NCBI GenBank assembly: GCA_002803225.1 | Contig: NXFV01001802.1 | Location: 1 to 64,000 of the forward strand | Source of the DNA: Gamarada debralockiae | Lineage: Eukaryota > Ascomycota > Leotiomycetes > Helotiales > Hyphodiscaceae | Length of the DNA: 64,000 bases | Direction: 5' to 3' | In this document: piece after piece, positions 11,639 to 24,369 of the stretch | Layout: each line of letters opens with the position of its first letter | Position numbering within the stretch: the first letter of the stretch is position 1 | Made by a program: the position numbers and the translations under genes | The notes under the pieces: model-generated | Seen by the model: the letters and a program-made list of their open reading frames with translations, nothing else | Database searches by the model: none | Told to the model about the DNA's origin: nothing

Positions 11639-13656
11639 TCACCACCAATTGCCACCAACCCACCAGCTCCGTCCGACACCCAGTCCCAACCCGCCAATCG
11701 TACCACCCTTCGCCTTTCCCAAACTAGGCGCAAAACTTTTCAACGTATCCGCACCCACGCTCCTTTTATTTCTCAGTGCTATGTCCTTGATTTTCTTTCT
11801 CTCTTCGTCAACCGTATCCGCAGAGCTGAGACGACTGGGACTGCAATCATCCGAGTCATTCGAGTAATGGCCGTCGCTAATGCTGTTGCGATAATTGCGA
11901 TTGCCTCGATAATTCTTACGCATCTCGGTCCAGATCTTGCGCGCTGGATCGATCTCAGTGGTGGACTTCACAGCTTTGCTGACGGGCGGTCCGGCGAGAG
12001 ATTGTTGCGTGTCCGACTGTTTCGGTGACAGGATGTTGCCTTGAGGCTGAAGAACAGACATAGACACAGCGGAATCGATTCTCGCAGCAATACTACTTCC
12101 TATACTCGACTTCACAGTATCTTCACTGGAGCCAGCCTGTTCACTACCGTTAAGAAGTCGTCTTGCCATAGGAATCGGGACCCTCTCGTCAGCCAATCTG
12201 CGGATTGCGTCGCGTGCTTTGTCTGCAGGTAAGTGCATCTCGATGAGCCTGATTAGGGGATTGACTTCCAGTAGTCCATTAATCTCACGAGACGTTTGAG
12301 GCGACCAAGCGGATTGGAGATTGTGTCTCTTGATGAAAACCGACGTCTCAGTTTGAAGTCTTGTCGTATGAGATGACGTGCCGCCTTCCCAATCGATCGC
12401 CGTTTTCTTGTAACTGATGAAGCCCGAGTGATTGTATGTGAGCCGAACAGTCAGGTAAGAAGTGACAGCCCTGCCAAGATGATTCTCAAGGTCGGCCATG
12501 ATTTCGTCAGAAGTTGAGGATCCCCGAATATGTGACGTTGCCTTTGTGACCTTCGCAATTCGCAGTTTGGCAAGGATGAGGTGCGTTTCGCCAGCGTAAA
12601 CGGTCTTGGACTCGTGGAGGTTACCGACAACTTCAAGAACGGAGGAATCACGTGTTGTGACAAGATCGATACGCATGGAATGTAGATGACCGAAGTTTCT
12701 GAGGTGCGCTGCAATAAACATTAGCTGAAATGATTCCTCTGATGCAGCTCGAATAACATACCTGCGTTGTGCTCTGAAATGGTTCTTCGGCCCTCTTGCA
12801 ACTTTACTGAACTCTGCTCATGGTTATTGGCTAGTCGAAGCGTACCAGCTACCTCCACAGCTACCCAAAGATTAGTACTTCCACTATCTAAACTTGCAAC
12901 TTCTGGCGTGATAGTAATCTCAGGGCACAGGAGAAACTCCTCTCTTGCAGATGTTGGCCAGTTGTGCATGAATCCTGAACTGAGGGAATGTAAAGAGCCG
13001 CTATTGTAGGATGGGATTCGTGAATCGGCGATGACATCAGCAATATCTCTGCTGTTCATGCGCTCTAACGAGTATGGCGAGTCTGTCGATGCAATACTAT
13101 CGTTGTATGCAGACTCCGAACCAGAGGTCTGGTTGGTGCTGCGTGACAGACGCCGAATCAGGGTGTTTTTGGAAGTAGTCGAGTCAACTCTTTGTATGGG
13201 CTTGGGTTCCTTGTCCTTGCGACCGCCGAGTTTGAAGAAGAAATTCTTTGATTTAGAAAGGCGACGCTCCGGGATCTTTGATAGTGAAATTCGCTGGCCT
13301 AGTTCATTGAGTCTCGACATGTGAATGCGAGCTGAGGAGACATCGGAATCTCTGCTGCCTCTTGCAGAATGAAACTCGGACTTGAGGAATGCACCGGCGC
13401 TCACAGTGTGTGGTAGTTGCTTGACAGCCTTCGGCGTAAGATCTGGGTCTTCCATTGCAGCTCTTTCTACATTCATGTCAGTGAGGGCATCACATCAAGA
13501 TGACTGCAAAGACTTACCAGCATTCTTCTCAATCAATTCAGAGATTGCACTTCCACTACTTGCAATAGGCGACTGTGGCTCTTCGAAACTTCCATTCAAT
13601 ACACTTCCTCTTCCACCTCTCCTTTTATGCACTGTTAAAGGTCTGTCGACAGTCAT
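11639..13656 (-). CDS. Conserved Ser-rich ascomycete protein, function unknown
   Basis: Exons in transcript order are 13656-13518, 13466-12762 and 12708-11639. Introns are 51 and 53 bp, and phases agree. From the ATG at 13656 this gives about 637 residues. An in-frame upstream ATG at 13839 would add 61 residues but overlaps the neighbouring TM-protein gene. The N-terminal third is Ser/Arg/Lys-rich and likely disordered. The middle holds beta-rich text (CPEITITPEVASLDSGS, LWVAVEVAG, MRIDLV) that looks like a folded domain built round a strand pattern. A helical segment near LPADKARDAIRRLADERV follows. The end is Gly/Trp-rich. It resembles an uncharacterised family of filamentous ascomycetes; I cannot name a domain safely. 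Confidence 0.7.
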
Positions 13657-14183
13657 TGGCGGGCTGCCTCGACTTTCGTCAGAACAAATAGAAATTCCAC
13701 GTCCTCCGTACTCAATCTCTCGGGACGCTGAGCAACCGGTAACGGTCTGGCCACGTTTGACGATTCGAAGTGGTTGGGGGAGGGCGATCTCGGGTTCGCG
13801 TAGCTCCACGCGAGGCGGGCCTCTCTGTTTGGATGCCATACTCGGCTCGCTGTATCTGGGCCCTGTGTACTTGCGCTACTGCGGTTGATTGTTCGGGAAG
13901 GGGTTTGGTTGATGACTGTGTCTGTTCGAGTTTCGTCGCCGGCGGTGCTCTCGATGTCGACCCAGGAATCTGCGTATGTTTGGGAGGATAGATTGGAACG
14001 ACGAAGCTTGTGTCTATGATGAGGAAGTCGAGTAGATGGCCACTTTCCCTTCCAGAGGCGACCACAGGCACAGCTGGCACTCTTGTAAAGATGCGATGTT
14101 TTGAGGGCGACGTATGCTGCTGATGCGGCGATGGCAATTGGTACTAGAATAAGTGCCGCTACTGCGGGGGTATCGCTCCTCAT
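13653..14183 (-). CDS. Small single-pass membrane protein, function unknown
   Basis: A single-exon frame of about 176 residues from the ATG at 14183; an in-frame ATG at 14312 would extend it. Residues 6-29 (AVAALILVPIAIAASAAYVA) form a clear N-terminal membrane anchor. A Cys/Lys/Arg/His-rich juxtamembrane part and a polar tail follow, with RVWHPNREARLAWS, a motif I associate with small ascomycete membrane proteins. Its stop (TGA 13655-13653) overlaps the ATG at 13656 of the next gene on the same strand. The frames of the two genes overlap further if the downstream gene uses its earlier ATG. Role unknown. Confidence 0.6.
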   Translation of the reverse strand: MRSDTPAVAALILVPIAIAASAAYVALKTSHLYKSASCACGRLWKGKWPSTRLPHHRHKLRRSNLSSQTYADSWVDIESTAGDETRTDTVINQTPSRTINRSSASTQGPDTASRVWHPNREARLAWSYANPRSPSPNHFESSNVARPLPVAQRPERLSTEDVEFLFVLTKVEAARQ

Positions 14184-14692
14184 AGCCAAAACTACGAACT
14201 GATGATGACATGCAAGAATACGAAGTAATGCGGAGTACTGATTGTTGTTGTCCTTGTTGATGTTATGAAACTTTGGAGTTTGGGATGAGGAAAGGTAAAC
14301 ATAGCGAGCCATTCAGGGAAGGAGGTGCTTGTTGCCGCTGCTTTCATGAACAAAACAATACGTCGACTCCAGACTCCGGCTTGAAGGGAAGTCGCGACCT
14401 TCCACCTGTGACCCAATTTTAGGAGATTGAACAAACTCACCGAAGGAATGATCATTGCAAGTATCAACCACGCTCGTCTCCCTTTTACAAAGACTAACAG
14501 GCAAGACGTATCACTCGCATCTCTGGAGACAACCTCTTAATTCCACCAAGGAGATCTCCAATGCTCAAATTCGGAATGGGTATCGATGCAACTAATTCTC
14601 AATGGCCCGCCCATATACCCAGACAGTGTCGTCGTAATATGTGCCGTTCCCAGTATGCCCTTCAGGTCCACCTCACAGGTGTCCTTCCTTCC
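14184..14692. other. Intergenic
   Basis: Upstream region of the membrane-protein gene and 3' end of the UEV gene. Nothing else recognised. Confidence 0.35.
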
Positions 14693-15920
14693 TCATACAA
14701 TACCCCTTCGCTGAGGTTCCACAGTTTCTAAACTCCTCCTAATATTCTCTTTCACAGTCTCCACCTCCTCCCCTTCCATATTCAAGAACCGTATCAAATC
14801 ATCCCCAGCCGAATTCCCAAAAAGCACTGCCTCAGCCAAACTAGCATCCACCCCTTTCTTAACCCTAACCTCCCAAACACCCTCCCAATTCCACTCTCCA
14901 GGTCTTCTCGCAGCTAGAGGCGCGCTAGTCCCGCCAGCCAACCTTTGATATCCCTCTGGGGCCCCTCCACTGCTATTACTCTCCTCATCCTCACTTAACC
15001 CATCATGCCAAGTACTCCTCTCCTTCGACGCTTCAGGAACTGTTGGCGTAGGAGGCATAGCCCCAATCTTAATCCGATGCGTCCTCCACGCATGCCACGC
15101 CCCGGGATTCCCCGCCGCTTCCAGCGGGACTTTATCCAAGACCTCCTCCTCATCAAAAGTACTCCTGATATACCTCAAAACATCATACGTCGAAATCTTC
15201 TCCCCACTTCCTCCCAAACTTCCCGTCCCAGCCGTACCCCCCGAGCTATCCACAGTCCGTCCTCCAGGGGTCGGACTCAGACTTCCTCTTCCCGAGCCTG
15301 GACTCCCTACTCTACTAGCTTCCGTGCTTCCTCTTGGCGGTGTCCGCAAATTAACACTGCCTCCACGCCTTAGTTCTGCGGATCGACGTGCGCCTCGTCC
15401 AAACCAGCCTGGGAACCCATCGCGTAGACTGAAACCGCCAGGTGGGAGACGCTCGTCGTCTGTTGCGGAGACGGTGCCGGAGTCCTGAATGTCGGTTGTG
15501 TACATGTAAGTCGTAAGCGGCGTTATTAGGGGGTGGAAGATGTCAGTCGAGAAGGTTACGAGGGGTGGGAGGGAGGGGTAGCTTGAGGGGAAGGAAATTT
15601 GGAAGCGGAGGATTGCTGGAGAGTAGGGTCCTGGAAGAAGTCAGTTTGCCTGGGTTGGGATGGGATCAAATAATTTGCAGATGAAGACGATGAGTAGGGA
15701 GTAAATGTGCCTTTTCGTACGAATATTACGCCAGACCAGAGAGTTGGGTCGCCGGGTGTGAGGGACATGAATACGCCATGCGGACATGCATATTTGAGAC
15801 TGGAGCTAGGGGAGCGTTAGTGAGCGATGGTGTAATTTTGGAGGGGGGCATCGCATACAATTCTATTAGAAGATGCTGTTTCCGCACAGCAGAGAGGCTT
15901 GATAGAGGTCGCGGCACCAT
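14693..15920 (-). CDS. UEV-type E2-like protein (AKTIP/FTS-like)
   Basis: Exons in transcript order are 15920-15859, 15805-15711 and 15630-14693, about 364 residues. The N-terminal 100-110 residues form a ubiquitin-conjugating fold: RKQHLLIEF, SLTPGDPTLWSGVIFVRKG, then ILRFQISFPSSYPSLPPL and the FHPLITPLTTYMYTTD segment. There is no HPN motif and no catalytic Cys in that segment, which makes it a UEV/E2 variant like AKTIP (FTS) rather than an active E2. The C-terminal 230 residues are Gly/Ser-rich with a helix near STYDVLRYIRSTFDEEEV. Phase requires the second intron (15710-15631, 80 bp) to use a GC donor (AAAG|GCACAT). AKTIP homologues act in vesicle/dynein adaptor (FHF-type) complexes; that role here is inference. 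Confidence 0.85.
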
Positions 15921-16301
15921 CTTTGAGTGTCATAAAGAAGATTGGTGACGTTGTTGTCGCATGAATTTGATGAAGCTCTGGGCGGTGTGATTTTGTTGGC
16001 AGAAAGCAGCCGCACGAGGCAACGCAGCCTCACGAGGCTCGGCGATTTATGCAGGTTCCCGAATCGAGTATCACAATCTACGGGCAACTTAGAGAACCAT
16101 TCATTGCTTTCATGGTCTGTACCTCTATTCAAAGAACTGATGCTGTCATGCCCTTCCTCGTTCTTCCGTTATCTCACGCTTGAAATCATCATTCATCTTC
16201 ATCAACCTCCTTTCGTCTCCTCAGGCTTCATTGTTGTCCCAAACCAGTCTCTCATGATCATCACTGGACCATTCCTCATGAAAACCGTTGTCTCCACTCC
16301 T
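15921..16301. other. Intergenic (381 bp)
   Basis: Space between two minus-strand genes, serving as upstream region of the UEV gene and 3' region of the CCDC124 gene. Nothing else seen. Confidence 0.35.
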
Positions 16302-17070
16302 TCATTTCTTCTCTGTCAACCTCGCTTCAATCTTACTCTTCTCCGCCTCCCTAAGTTCTTTCAGCTCCTCCTTAGACGCATCATACCGAGCCGAAACCTG
16401 ATTAAACGGATTCTCCTCACTCTTCTCAAACTCCTTCCGAATCTTCTCCCTCTTCTGATTCTGCCGTAAGCCCTGCCCACTCCCATCACTCTCCATCTCC
16501 TTCAATCTCCTCTCCTCAAAGACCGCAAACGCAGCCTTGAATCTCCTCTCTGGATGTCTATCGATTTTCGCTACGCCCGAATCGTTTGTCAAGCTCAATG
16601 CATCAAGCGCATTATCGATGCCCGTAGCATTGAGGGCTGCTGCAGGCTTGGATGACCCATCGTCATCGAGTTGGGAAAGGTCTAGACCTTTTGCGGGAGC
16701 TGTTTTCTTGACCGCTTGTTTGCTGTTCTTGGGTGCGGCTCGGGCGTCTTTCTCTTCGGCGGCTAGGATGGCGTCCTTTTCTGCCTTCTTGCGGGCTTGC
16801 TCGGCTTTCTTTGCTGCTTCTGCGTCTCTGTTTGAATCTTGTCAGCAAGTGACACGGGTTGGTGATCGTGATACCGGGGTAGCTGGTTGCTTGAGATTGG
16901 GAGCGAACACACTTCTTGGCACTGCTCTTTGCTCCCTTGCCCCAGTCTTCATCTTCTGCTAGAGCTTTCTTTTGATTCTCAATAGCGGCCTTTGCTGCTG
17001 CTGCCTCAGCTTTCCTTTGATTTCCTGCAACCTTCTTGGTATTCTCGCCCGCTGCTTTCTTCCCCGCCAT
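16302..17070 (-). CDS. CCDC124/DUF1014 family coiled-coil protein
   Basis: Exons 17070-16913 and 16827-16302, joined across an 85-bp intron (phase 2), give about 227 residues. The N-terminal half is an Ala/Lys/Glu-rich coiled coil (AGKKAAGENTKK, KKAEQARKKAEKDAI). The C-terminal part, from HPERRFKAAFAVFEERRL through a predicted helix ending NPFNQVSARYDASKEEL, is the conserved CCDC124 domain. Animal CCDC124 and its yeast relative Lso2 bind idle ribosomes during recovery from stress; DUF1014 proteins such as fission yeast Oxs1 are the closest named relatives. Cytosolic or ribosome-bound location is inferred from family. Confidence 0.88.
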
Positions 17071-20000
17071 GTTTGCGGTTGTGGGCGACTGGAGGTGATA
17101 TGGATGATTGAGATGCGGTCTACCAGTATCTGCACGTTATGTGATGCAAATACACGTTCGCTATAATGCTCTGAGTAGTTTGAGCGAGGAGGTGGTGTCG
17201 TTCAAAGTTATTTGTGATTGCCCCGCCACAGTGCCGCCCCGATGCGATTAACAACGGAGCCTGAGGCTTCGAGACCAACACGTGATCCAGGGAGAAAGTG
17301 GAGGAGCTCTACAGAAGCTACATAATCAGTCAGCCCCAGCCGTGAGTCATTTTTTAAACCCATTTCAAGATTTGGTGGGGTTGATCGATATTGCTACGGG
17401 AGGCTCTCATAATCACGGAACCCCCCTTCCGCGGTTCCCCGTCCGAACAAGGAATTCAGCACATTACAGCGAGATTAATGCAATTGACAAGAGCGATTGG
17501 AGTTACATCCAGCATCTTAAGTCGGTATTTCAAACGCCACCTTCGAGAATGTCCAAAAATCAGGGAAGTAACGGCTTCCCGCAGTCATATTCTGACATGG
17601 GCCGTAGAGTGCGAGCGTCCGGAACTGCAGTGTTGCACTGCCATCATGTAACTCCATGCTGTGATAGTATGCAATTACCAGTGGCATTGCATGCAAAGGT
17701 CAGATGATGGTAATCGCCTTGGTTGCCTTGATTTTGACGTCTTGGCCTGGGCGAATGGACTCATTTAGGAAGTCGATTATGAAGCCATTCGTTTAGCTGT
17801 TCAAATTGAGGGTATGACCAGAGGGAAGACCTGAGGAAGAAACGTGAATGATAGGTCTTGTAATACGAGATATCTGGATCTCGAGAAGAGTTGTAGCCCT
17901 TTGTCGGCATGCACAGTATCATCCCAACGGGTGGGTATCACAACCTTCTATCCGCTTGGGACTCTGGATAGGTTCCGCGAGACCATTTTAGACTGACATT
18001 TTGCCTTCCCGCAGACACTGCATCAGCCCCATACCGTCCCACTGCGGCATTTCTTGTGAAGCTTAACAAGGCTCTTGATGCCACTCTCAATACACTTCAT
18101 AAGTGTCTTGATATTGAGTCACATGCGGGTGATTATCGGGAGCTCGGGAGGTGGACAGAAGAAAAATGCACTATGTTTCAAAGGAGGCTAGGAAGCGGCT
18201 ACCGCCCCTCCCACGGAACCCTACGCCCGGAATTGCTGAAAGACAAATTTAGAGAGGGCTGATACATACGGCACTAATTGTATGATAGGCTAACCTAGAA
18301 TGCTTGAAAAGATCCCCAGCAAGTCTGCGCATCCTCTGTGCGTCGTTGGCCCGTGGCTGCGTGCAGATGCGATTGACGAACGCCGCACCCGACTACTGGA
18401 AGTTTTTGGGGATATCCGAAATCGCATTGCAGCGCTAAAGATCTTGTGACAGAAGAAGAAGCCTAATGTCGTACAGCTCTGCTGCAGTGCTGCATTGGAA
18501 ACCCAGTCGGAAATACCCCAGCCAATACCAGACGAACTCGTGGCTGTGATACAGTGCCATTCGAAAGGACGCCGCCCGCCTTGGATGCATATGCGTCAAG
18601 GACATTACATGGCGGTATGACGGCAGTAACCGAAGTTGAAATCTTTTGGGTGACCAGCCTGCTAGGAAGAAGCGGGAGAACAGGACGCCGTGAGATGCAT
18701 ACTACGCTGCAAGCCATACAGATTAGATAGATTGCATGAACCCTCTTTGCTTGCCCTGTTCATCTACACAACGGTACATATGCATTTCAAAAGAGACTGC
18801 TTGAGATACAATGAGTAACGTCAACGTCATTGCAGCTCTCTCTCTGCATTTGACACTACAGAAAACAAAAATTTGGACGTATGAGTGGGATGTGGCACGC
18901 TCGGCTACTCGGTGAGTCGGGCCGGACAAAGCGAGTCAACAGAAACATCATGGGATTGGACTTGACAGGAACTTTGCGGTCAAGAAAAAAGTGTTGTCGT
19001 GGTTATGGTAGGGCCGAGGTAGACCCCTGTCTGCGTCAAGGCTTGTCTCCGCAACAAGTTTTGAAATCTTGTTTCCGGTTCGGGGGACTCGGAAGGGTTC
19101 CAGAACCCATGCGAAACGATCCATTTTTCGGAACTCCCTTCTCCAACAGGCAACCCGTGAACCCGATGATGTTCTTGTGATGGCGAAACCAATAGCACGG
19201 AACGGATCCGATCGAGTCAAATCCTAGAAAAGAATCGATTCTGAAGACAAATAAGCACAAAATGCGGTTTGTAATCATGGATTGAGCGCCCTCGTCGCTG
19301 CCAGATCGTGGTGGACAGCGCCGCAGCCTTGATGACTGTATCGGCTGGGGAAATGTGGGAATGGGGATCTCCACTCTCCAGTAGGGAAGCTCAAAAATGG
19401 TGATTTGGAACCATCGATTGAGGCTGATGATTGGGCTCCAGCGGCGGCATCCAGCTCAACGTCGCCCGTACCTGAGAGGATTGGGCTGTGACGGATGGAT
19501 GTTATGTTGACGTAGTCCACTTTAAAGTCTTGGTGCGATTACAGTCAAGTCAGCAATGGCGGTGAGGTAAGTCACGGACTTAATAACATGTCACGAGGAC
19601 CAAATTGACACTCTTTGAATCCGATTGAGAGATCTGTCAAAGGTGAGGCAGTTTCAACTGCCTTCAAGAGCAGGCAGGAGAAAAATAACCCGGCTCTTAA
19701 CCGGTCAAGCCGCGATCCCAGCCGAAGAGAAGCGCAGCCTTCCATTTCAGCTCTGGACTGGGCTAGGCAAGCCTCAAATTGATTACCATTCGAGGTCTTG
19801 CGCTGGACTCCAACGCCAATATGGTCGAAATTGCTTCCCCGGCGGCAGACTTCCGCGAGAACTAAGGGGAAACTAGTGGCGAGAAAAATGGCCCGGATCG
19901 ACTTTGCAAATAGCCCAATCAAACATCGCGAACCCCTTTTTATCTCAGCCACACCAAAGCCCGTTTCCCATAACCAGGTTCAGCCCTCAGCGAACCACGA

Positions 20001-22314
20001 GTTCTTGGCACGCTTGCGAAGGTAGCTCCGATACAGTAGATCATAATTCCGAGTATCCACTAGCTCAAGACCGAAAGAGTTGAAACGAGTTTCTTGAACT
20101 CCTTTCATCTGGAATGTATCCGTTTGTTCTCTAATCCCTGGTCCATCCATGCTCGCTGTCCCAATTCCGCGGTCGACCAATACCCAACCGTTGAATTTCT
20201 GGAGAGATAATTGGATTGATACAATGTTCTCATTTTTGAGGTGGTGCGATTATATCGTCATCGATGGAAGGCTTCCCGCCCGGCTTGAACCTGAGTCGTG
20301 AGGCAGCCCTGAAATAAGCTCTCCTGACTGGAACCTCCAAGGCGAAAGGCTTCGTCCGCTTACAGGCCTCCTCTCCTCCCGACTTCCTTCAACACTCCGT
20401 TAACAATAGTTGCGCGTCCCGAAGGCTATGCCGACCTATCCGGGCAGGCCACATGTGTGACAGTGAGAGGATTTTCTCATTTTGATGTGCCCGTACTCGC
20501 CTTTGGAGCTGATGCGGGTCACAAATGATCCCTGACTATTTCTAGCGCCCAGTTGCCAGCGTTTGGTGAAGCAAAAGGTCACTTGACTCGCTTGGTGCCT
20601 GTCCCGACCATTCAGAGCCTGAGGACTGGAGCTCAACAACGCTATTCGTACCCGGAGGTTTGGTTCTTGGACACGCAGGGGTGATCCTAGCTCAGTCCAG
20701 TTTCGAAAATCTCACGTGCTACTTTTACAAACGAACTTGGGGGGAACCGTTGTATCTGTACATGATATTCGAAACTACATAGAACTATTTGAGGCTACGC
20801 TTGGGCTTGGACTTATCTATGGAGGTGATACTGCCTAGAGTTGCTCTCGCGGAGTGGCCCAAGAACAGGCTCGAAAGACCGACAAGCATACTCCAGTTTG
20901 AATCACTTGATTCAGCAGTCAATCCCCTCAACCCGTATCCGGCTCTCAGGACGACCTGTGAAGCAAAGAGCTGGCTGGGATTTCAGCAAGGCTAGCAATT
21001 TCTTGGTACGCTAATTGATCTTAAAGGAGGGCAATAAGAGGCGTTTGACCAACAGCTTTCACCGTCATCAAGGGTAAAGAGGCACAGCTGTCCCCGTTTC
21101 CCGATCGCTCCTCCACTCCTCTTAGGAATAAATTCCAACATATCCAGCTCATCCGAATGGCAAATCAAGCACCGTGTGGACAACGCGGACGTTCAGCGAT
21201 TGGAAGTTTTCCATGTCTCAATGTTCGGATCTGGCGATGATGTTGCTGTACGGGCGTTGTTGGGGGTCAACGTTATCTGCAACTGAAATTGCTGCATCAA
21301 GAGCGGCAGAAACGCAGTTGGTTAGTTGTACGACCGAATACTATTACCAGGGTCAGATCAGCATCATTAAGCCTTACTGCCGGGGCCGACCAATAACCTA
21401 TCCTATCATATTCTGATGAGATCGAAGCTCCTCCCTACGTGAATCCTTACTACAGAGTTTAAAATTCTGGCATGATGATGATGATAGAAATGCGAGCAAA
21501 TCATTCACCCCTCCACACCGCCTCTCACAAAAGGACCATGCTTAATTTCGAGCGTCATCCGCTTCACGCTACTAGGACCAAAAAAGATCTGCAGGGGTTC
21601 TACCATGTGCGCTACCTGCAAAAAATCCCCATAGTCTTTTCCGTGCGATGTTGCCCCTTGCCCCCTTGCAAGACAAATGGCGGGGCGAGTGAACGTACCG
21701 TCTCATCAGACCTTGATTATTCCAGTAGCGTACTAACTGCACTGTAGCTGACGAGGGCTCATGCCGCCGCCAGAAAACAACCAAGCCCCCATAAACCTTA
21801 CGCCGCTCAATCGCAGCTTAGCTTCCAAGTTATTGATTGCTTTGCTTGAGCCACGAATACCTACTTATGGATCCCTAGTCTCCTTCAAATAAGGTAGGTC
21901 TCTCCCCGACGCAAATAACTACGTAGAGCTCCTCCTAGCGGTCAACTACATGAACAACCTCATTTGCTCTGCACATCCTCCTTTCTGGTCTTCTGATCTT
22001 TTTACTTCCTTTCCCTATTGCACATCGCTCATACCCCAAACACTTTTATTATTCACTACTTTTGCACTTCGACATCTCAACATACGCATACTGCATCTAC
22101 CCATATATGCACACACATTATATAACTCTCATCAAGACACACCGCAGCAAGCTCATCCAAGCATATAACCTCACATGGTCCCCAGCTTGAATCAAAGTTC
22201 CCTCTGCTTCCTCATCAGACCAACAATATTCGCGCGAGCTATAACCACCAAGAACTACCACTGCAGTATCCAAGACCCCTCTTGTCCGACAAGACAGAAA
22301 CTGCAAAGCTCGCC
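17071..22314. other. 5.2-kb stretch without a supportable gene
   Basis: Open frames here are all short, on both strands, and lack conserved motifs, splice logic or codon regularity. I found no tRNA-like cloverleaf, no CRISPR-like spacing and no transposase text. The composition is not AT-rich, unlike the TE remnants elsewhere in the window. The last 400 bases are pyrimidine-rich and probably belong to the promoter and leader of the MFS gene at 22315. Confidence 0.4.
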
Positions 22315-24369
22315 ATGTCTGGCGCACAGCAGACGGGTTCGCGGAAGCGGATCCCACCTTTTCCCACAAGGCAGATGACAATCTTGGGTGAGTTCGGGAG
22401 CCACAAAGTCCCTTCCTACAAATGCGATTTCGTAAGCCAAAGAGAACTCAAGCTGACCCAGTGTGTAAACCCACAGCTCTATGCCGAATCTGCGAACCGG
22501 TTGCCTTCATGAGCATCTTTCCCTACGTCTACTACATGATCAAAGACTTCAAAGTCGCGAAGAAGGAATCCGAAATCGCAGTATATGCGGGCATGGTAAC
22601 ATCGGCGTTCGCCTTCGCAGAATTCTCGTCGGGCGTGGCTTGGGGAAGACTGAGTGACAAAATTGGACGAAAACCTGTACTCCTGACGGGTCTGGCTGGT
22701 ACGGCGCTCAGCATGCTGATCTTTGGATTTGCGCCGAATTTGCCAATCGCACTTTTGGCTCGGGCGCTGGGAGGACTTTTGAACGGGTATATCTTCTTCC
22801 TGGTCCCTTGCATGGGACAGAATGACAGCAAGACAATTTCTGACGCATTCCTGCTTCAGAAATATTGGCGTTCTACAGACCACAGTTGCCGAGATAGTCA
22901 CAGTAAAGGAACATCAGCGTAAGTTGACAGGTCATTTTCGTGGCGTACTGGAGCCTCTTGCTGACAGGTCGCAAGCCCGCGCATATACAATCATGCCATT
23001 TGTGTGGTGTCTCGGGTAAGTGCTGGATGCGTTTGCCACTTTTCAGTTCTGGTGCTAATGTGAACCTACAGATCGATTCTAGGCCCTGCACTTGGAGGTG
23101 CACTCGCTCGGCCCGTCATCAACTATCCGACGTTTTTCCAGGAAGGTAGTATCTGGGAGCGATTCCCGTACCTGCTCCCAAATCTAGTATGCACGGCGAT
23201 CGTCTCATTAGGGGTCTTGATTGGAGTTTTGTTCTTGGAAGAGACGCATGCGGAGAAGAAGTATCGGCAGGACCCGGGTCTAGAAGCTGGAAAGTGGATT
23301 CTCAGCAAGGTTTCAAGATGCGCCGAGTCGAAATCTTCAAGAAATGAGAAGGTCACGGACTTGGATGAGATTATTTCTCTGTTGAGCGAGGATGATCAGC
23401 CACCCGGATATCGTACGGCCGAGGATTCCCCAAACCTACCGTCCACTCCTTCACCAGAACCGCAGGAGGCGTTGAATCATAATAACGTGCACATTGCGCC
23501 GAGATCCAAACCCGCAGCAACAAAAGCATTTACGAGACAAGTCGTCCTTAATATCGTCGGCTATGGCATTTTGGCTTAGTAAGTTATGCAAGAAGTGATA
23601 TCCATGCAGCCTCACTGACTCGATCAGCCACACGATGACTTTTGATGCAATGCTTCCAACGTTGCTCAGCACTAAGCCTCCCGAGAATCCTATTCCTTGG
23701 AAGTTGCCATTCAAGTTTGTGAGTGGGTATGGATTGGACACGAAACAGATCGGTGTAATTCTCTCGATTCAAGGAATCTACTCCATGATTGCTACGGTCT
23801 TCATTTTTCCAATCGTGGTACGAAGATTGGGTGCTCTGGGCTTGTTTAGGTTGATCACGCTCTCCTATCCAATTCTCTACATTACGACACCTTACCTAGT
23901 CCTGCTCCCGAACTCGTTGCGAATGGCTGGTGTGTACGGGGTGGTGATCTGGAAATGCACTTTCGCAACCATGGCGTATCCATCCAACGCAATTCTCCTG
24001 ACGAACTCAGCACCCTCACTTCTCATGCTTGGAACGATTAACGGCGTCGCAGCATCGACTGCCAGTCTCTCAAGAGCCTTTGGACCAACTGTGTCCGGAT
24101 TCCTATTCTCAGCTGGCCTACGATTAGGATACTCGGGACTAGCATGGTGGTGCAGTGCATTCATTTCTGTGGCAGGAGCTCTGATCTGCTTGGGCATGAC
24201 TGAGAAAGGAGGACGAATGGACGTCGACGAGAAGGGCGAAGAAGACCCCGAAATCGCCTATGAAGAACACATTCTCGACCACCGTGTACTGGATTCCGCT
24301 ATAGCAGCCGCCGAACCTCGAGCTTCCGTACATGAAGATGATAGCATAGACAGTCGCATCATCCAGTAA
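22315..24369 (+). CDS. MFS transporter (DHA1, YCR023C/ZIFL-like)
   Basis: Six exons (22315-22387, 22477-22786, 22860-22918, 22976-23015, 23072-23578, 23628-24369) give about 576 residues. The MFS hallmarks are present: ICEPVAFMSIFPYVYYM in helix 1, the loop 2-3 motif GRLSDKIGRKPVLL, RALGGLLNG in helix 4, and PFVWCLGSILGPALGGAL spliced across intron 4 in helix 5. A long acidic cytoplasmic loop (about residues 230-320, EEKVTDLDEIISLLSEDDQ-like) separates the two six-helix halves. The motif set fits drug:H+ antiporter family members close to yeast YCR023C and plant ZIFL. The substrate is unknown. Every junction is phase-consistent. The start is the first ATG in frame with the helix-1 exon. Confidence 0.88.

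Noticed and set aside
16537..16962. 141-codon plus-strand frame
   Set aside because: Antisense shadow of the coiled-coil CCDC124 gene.
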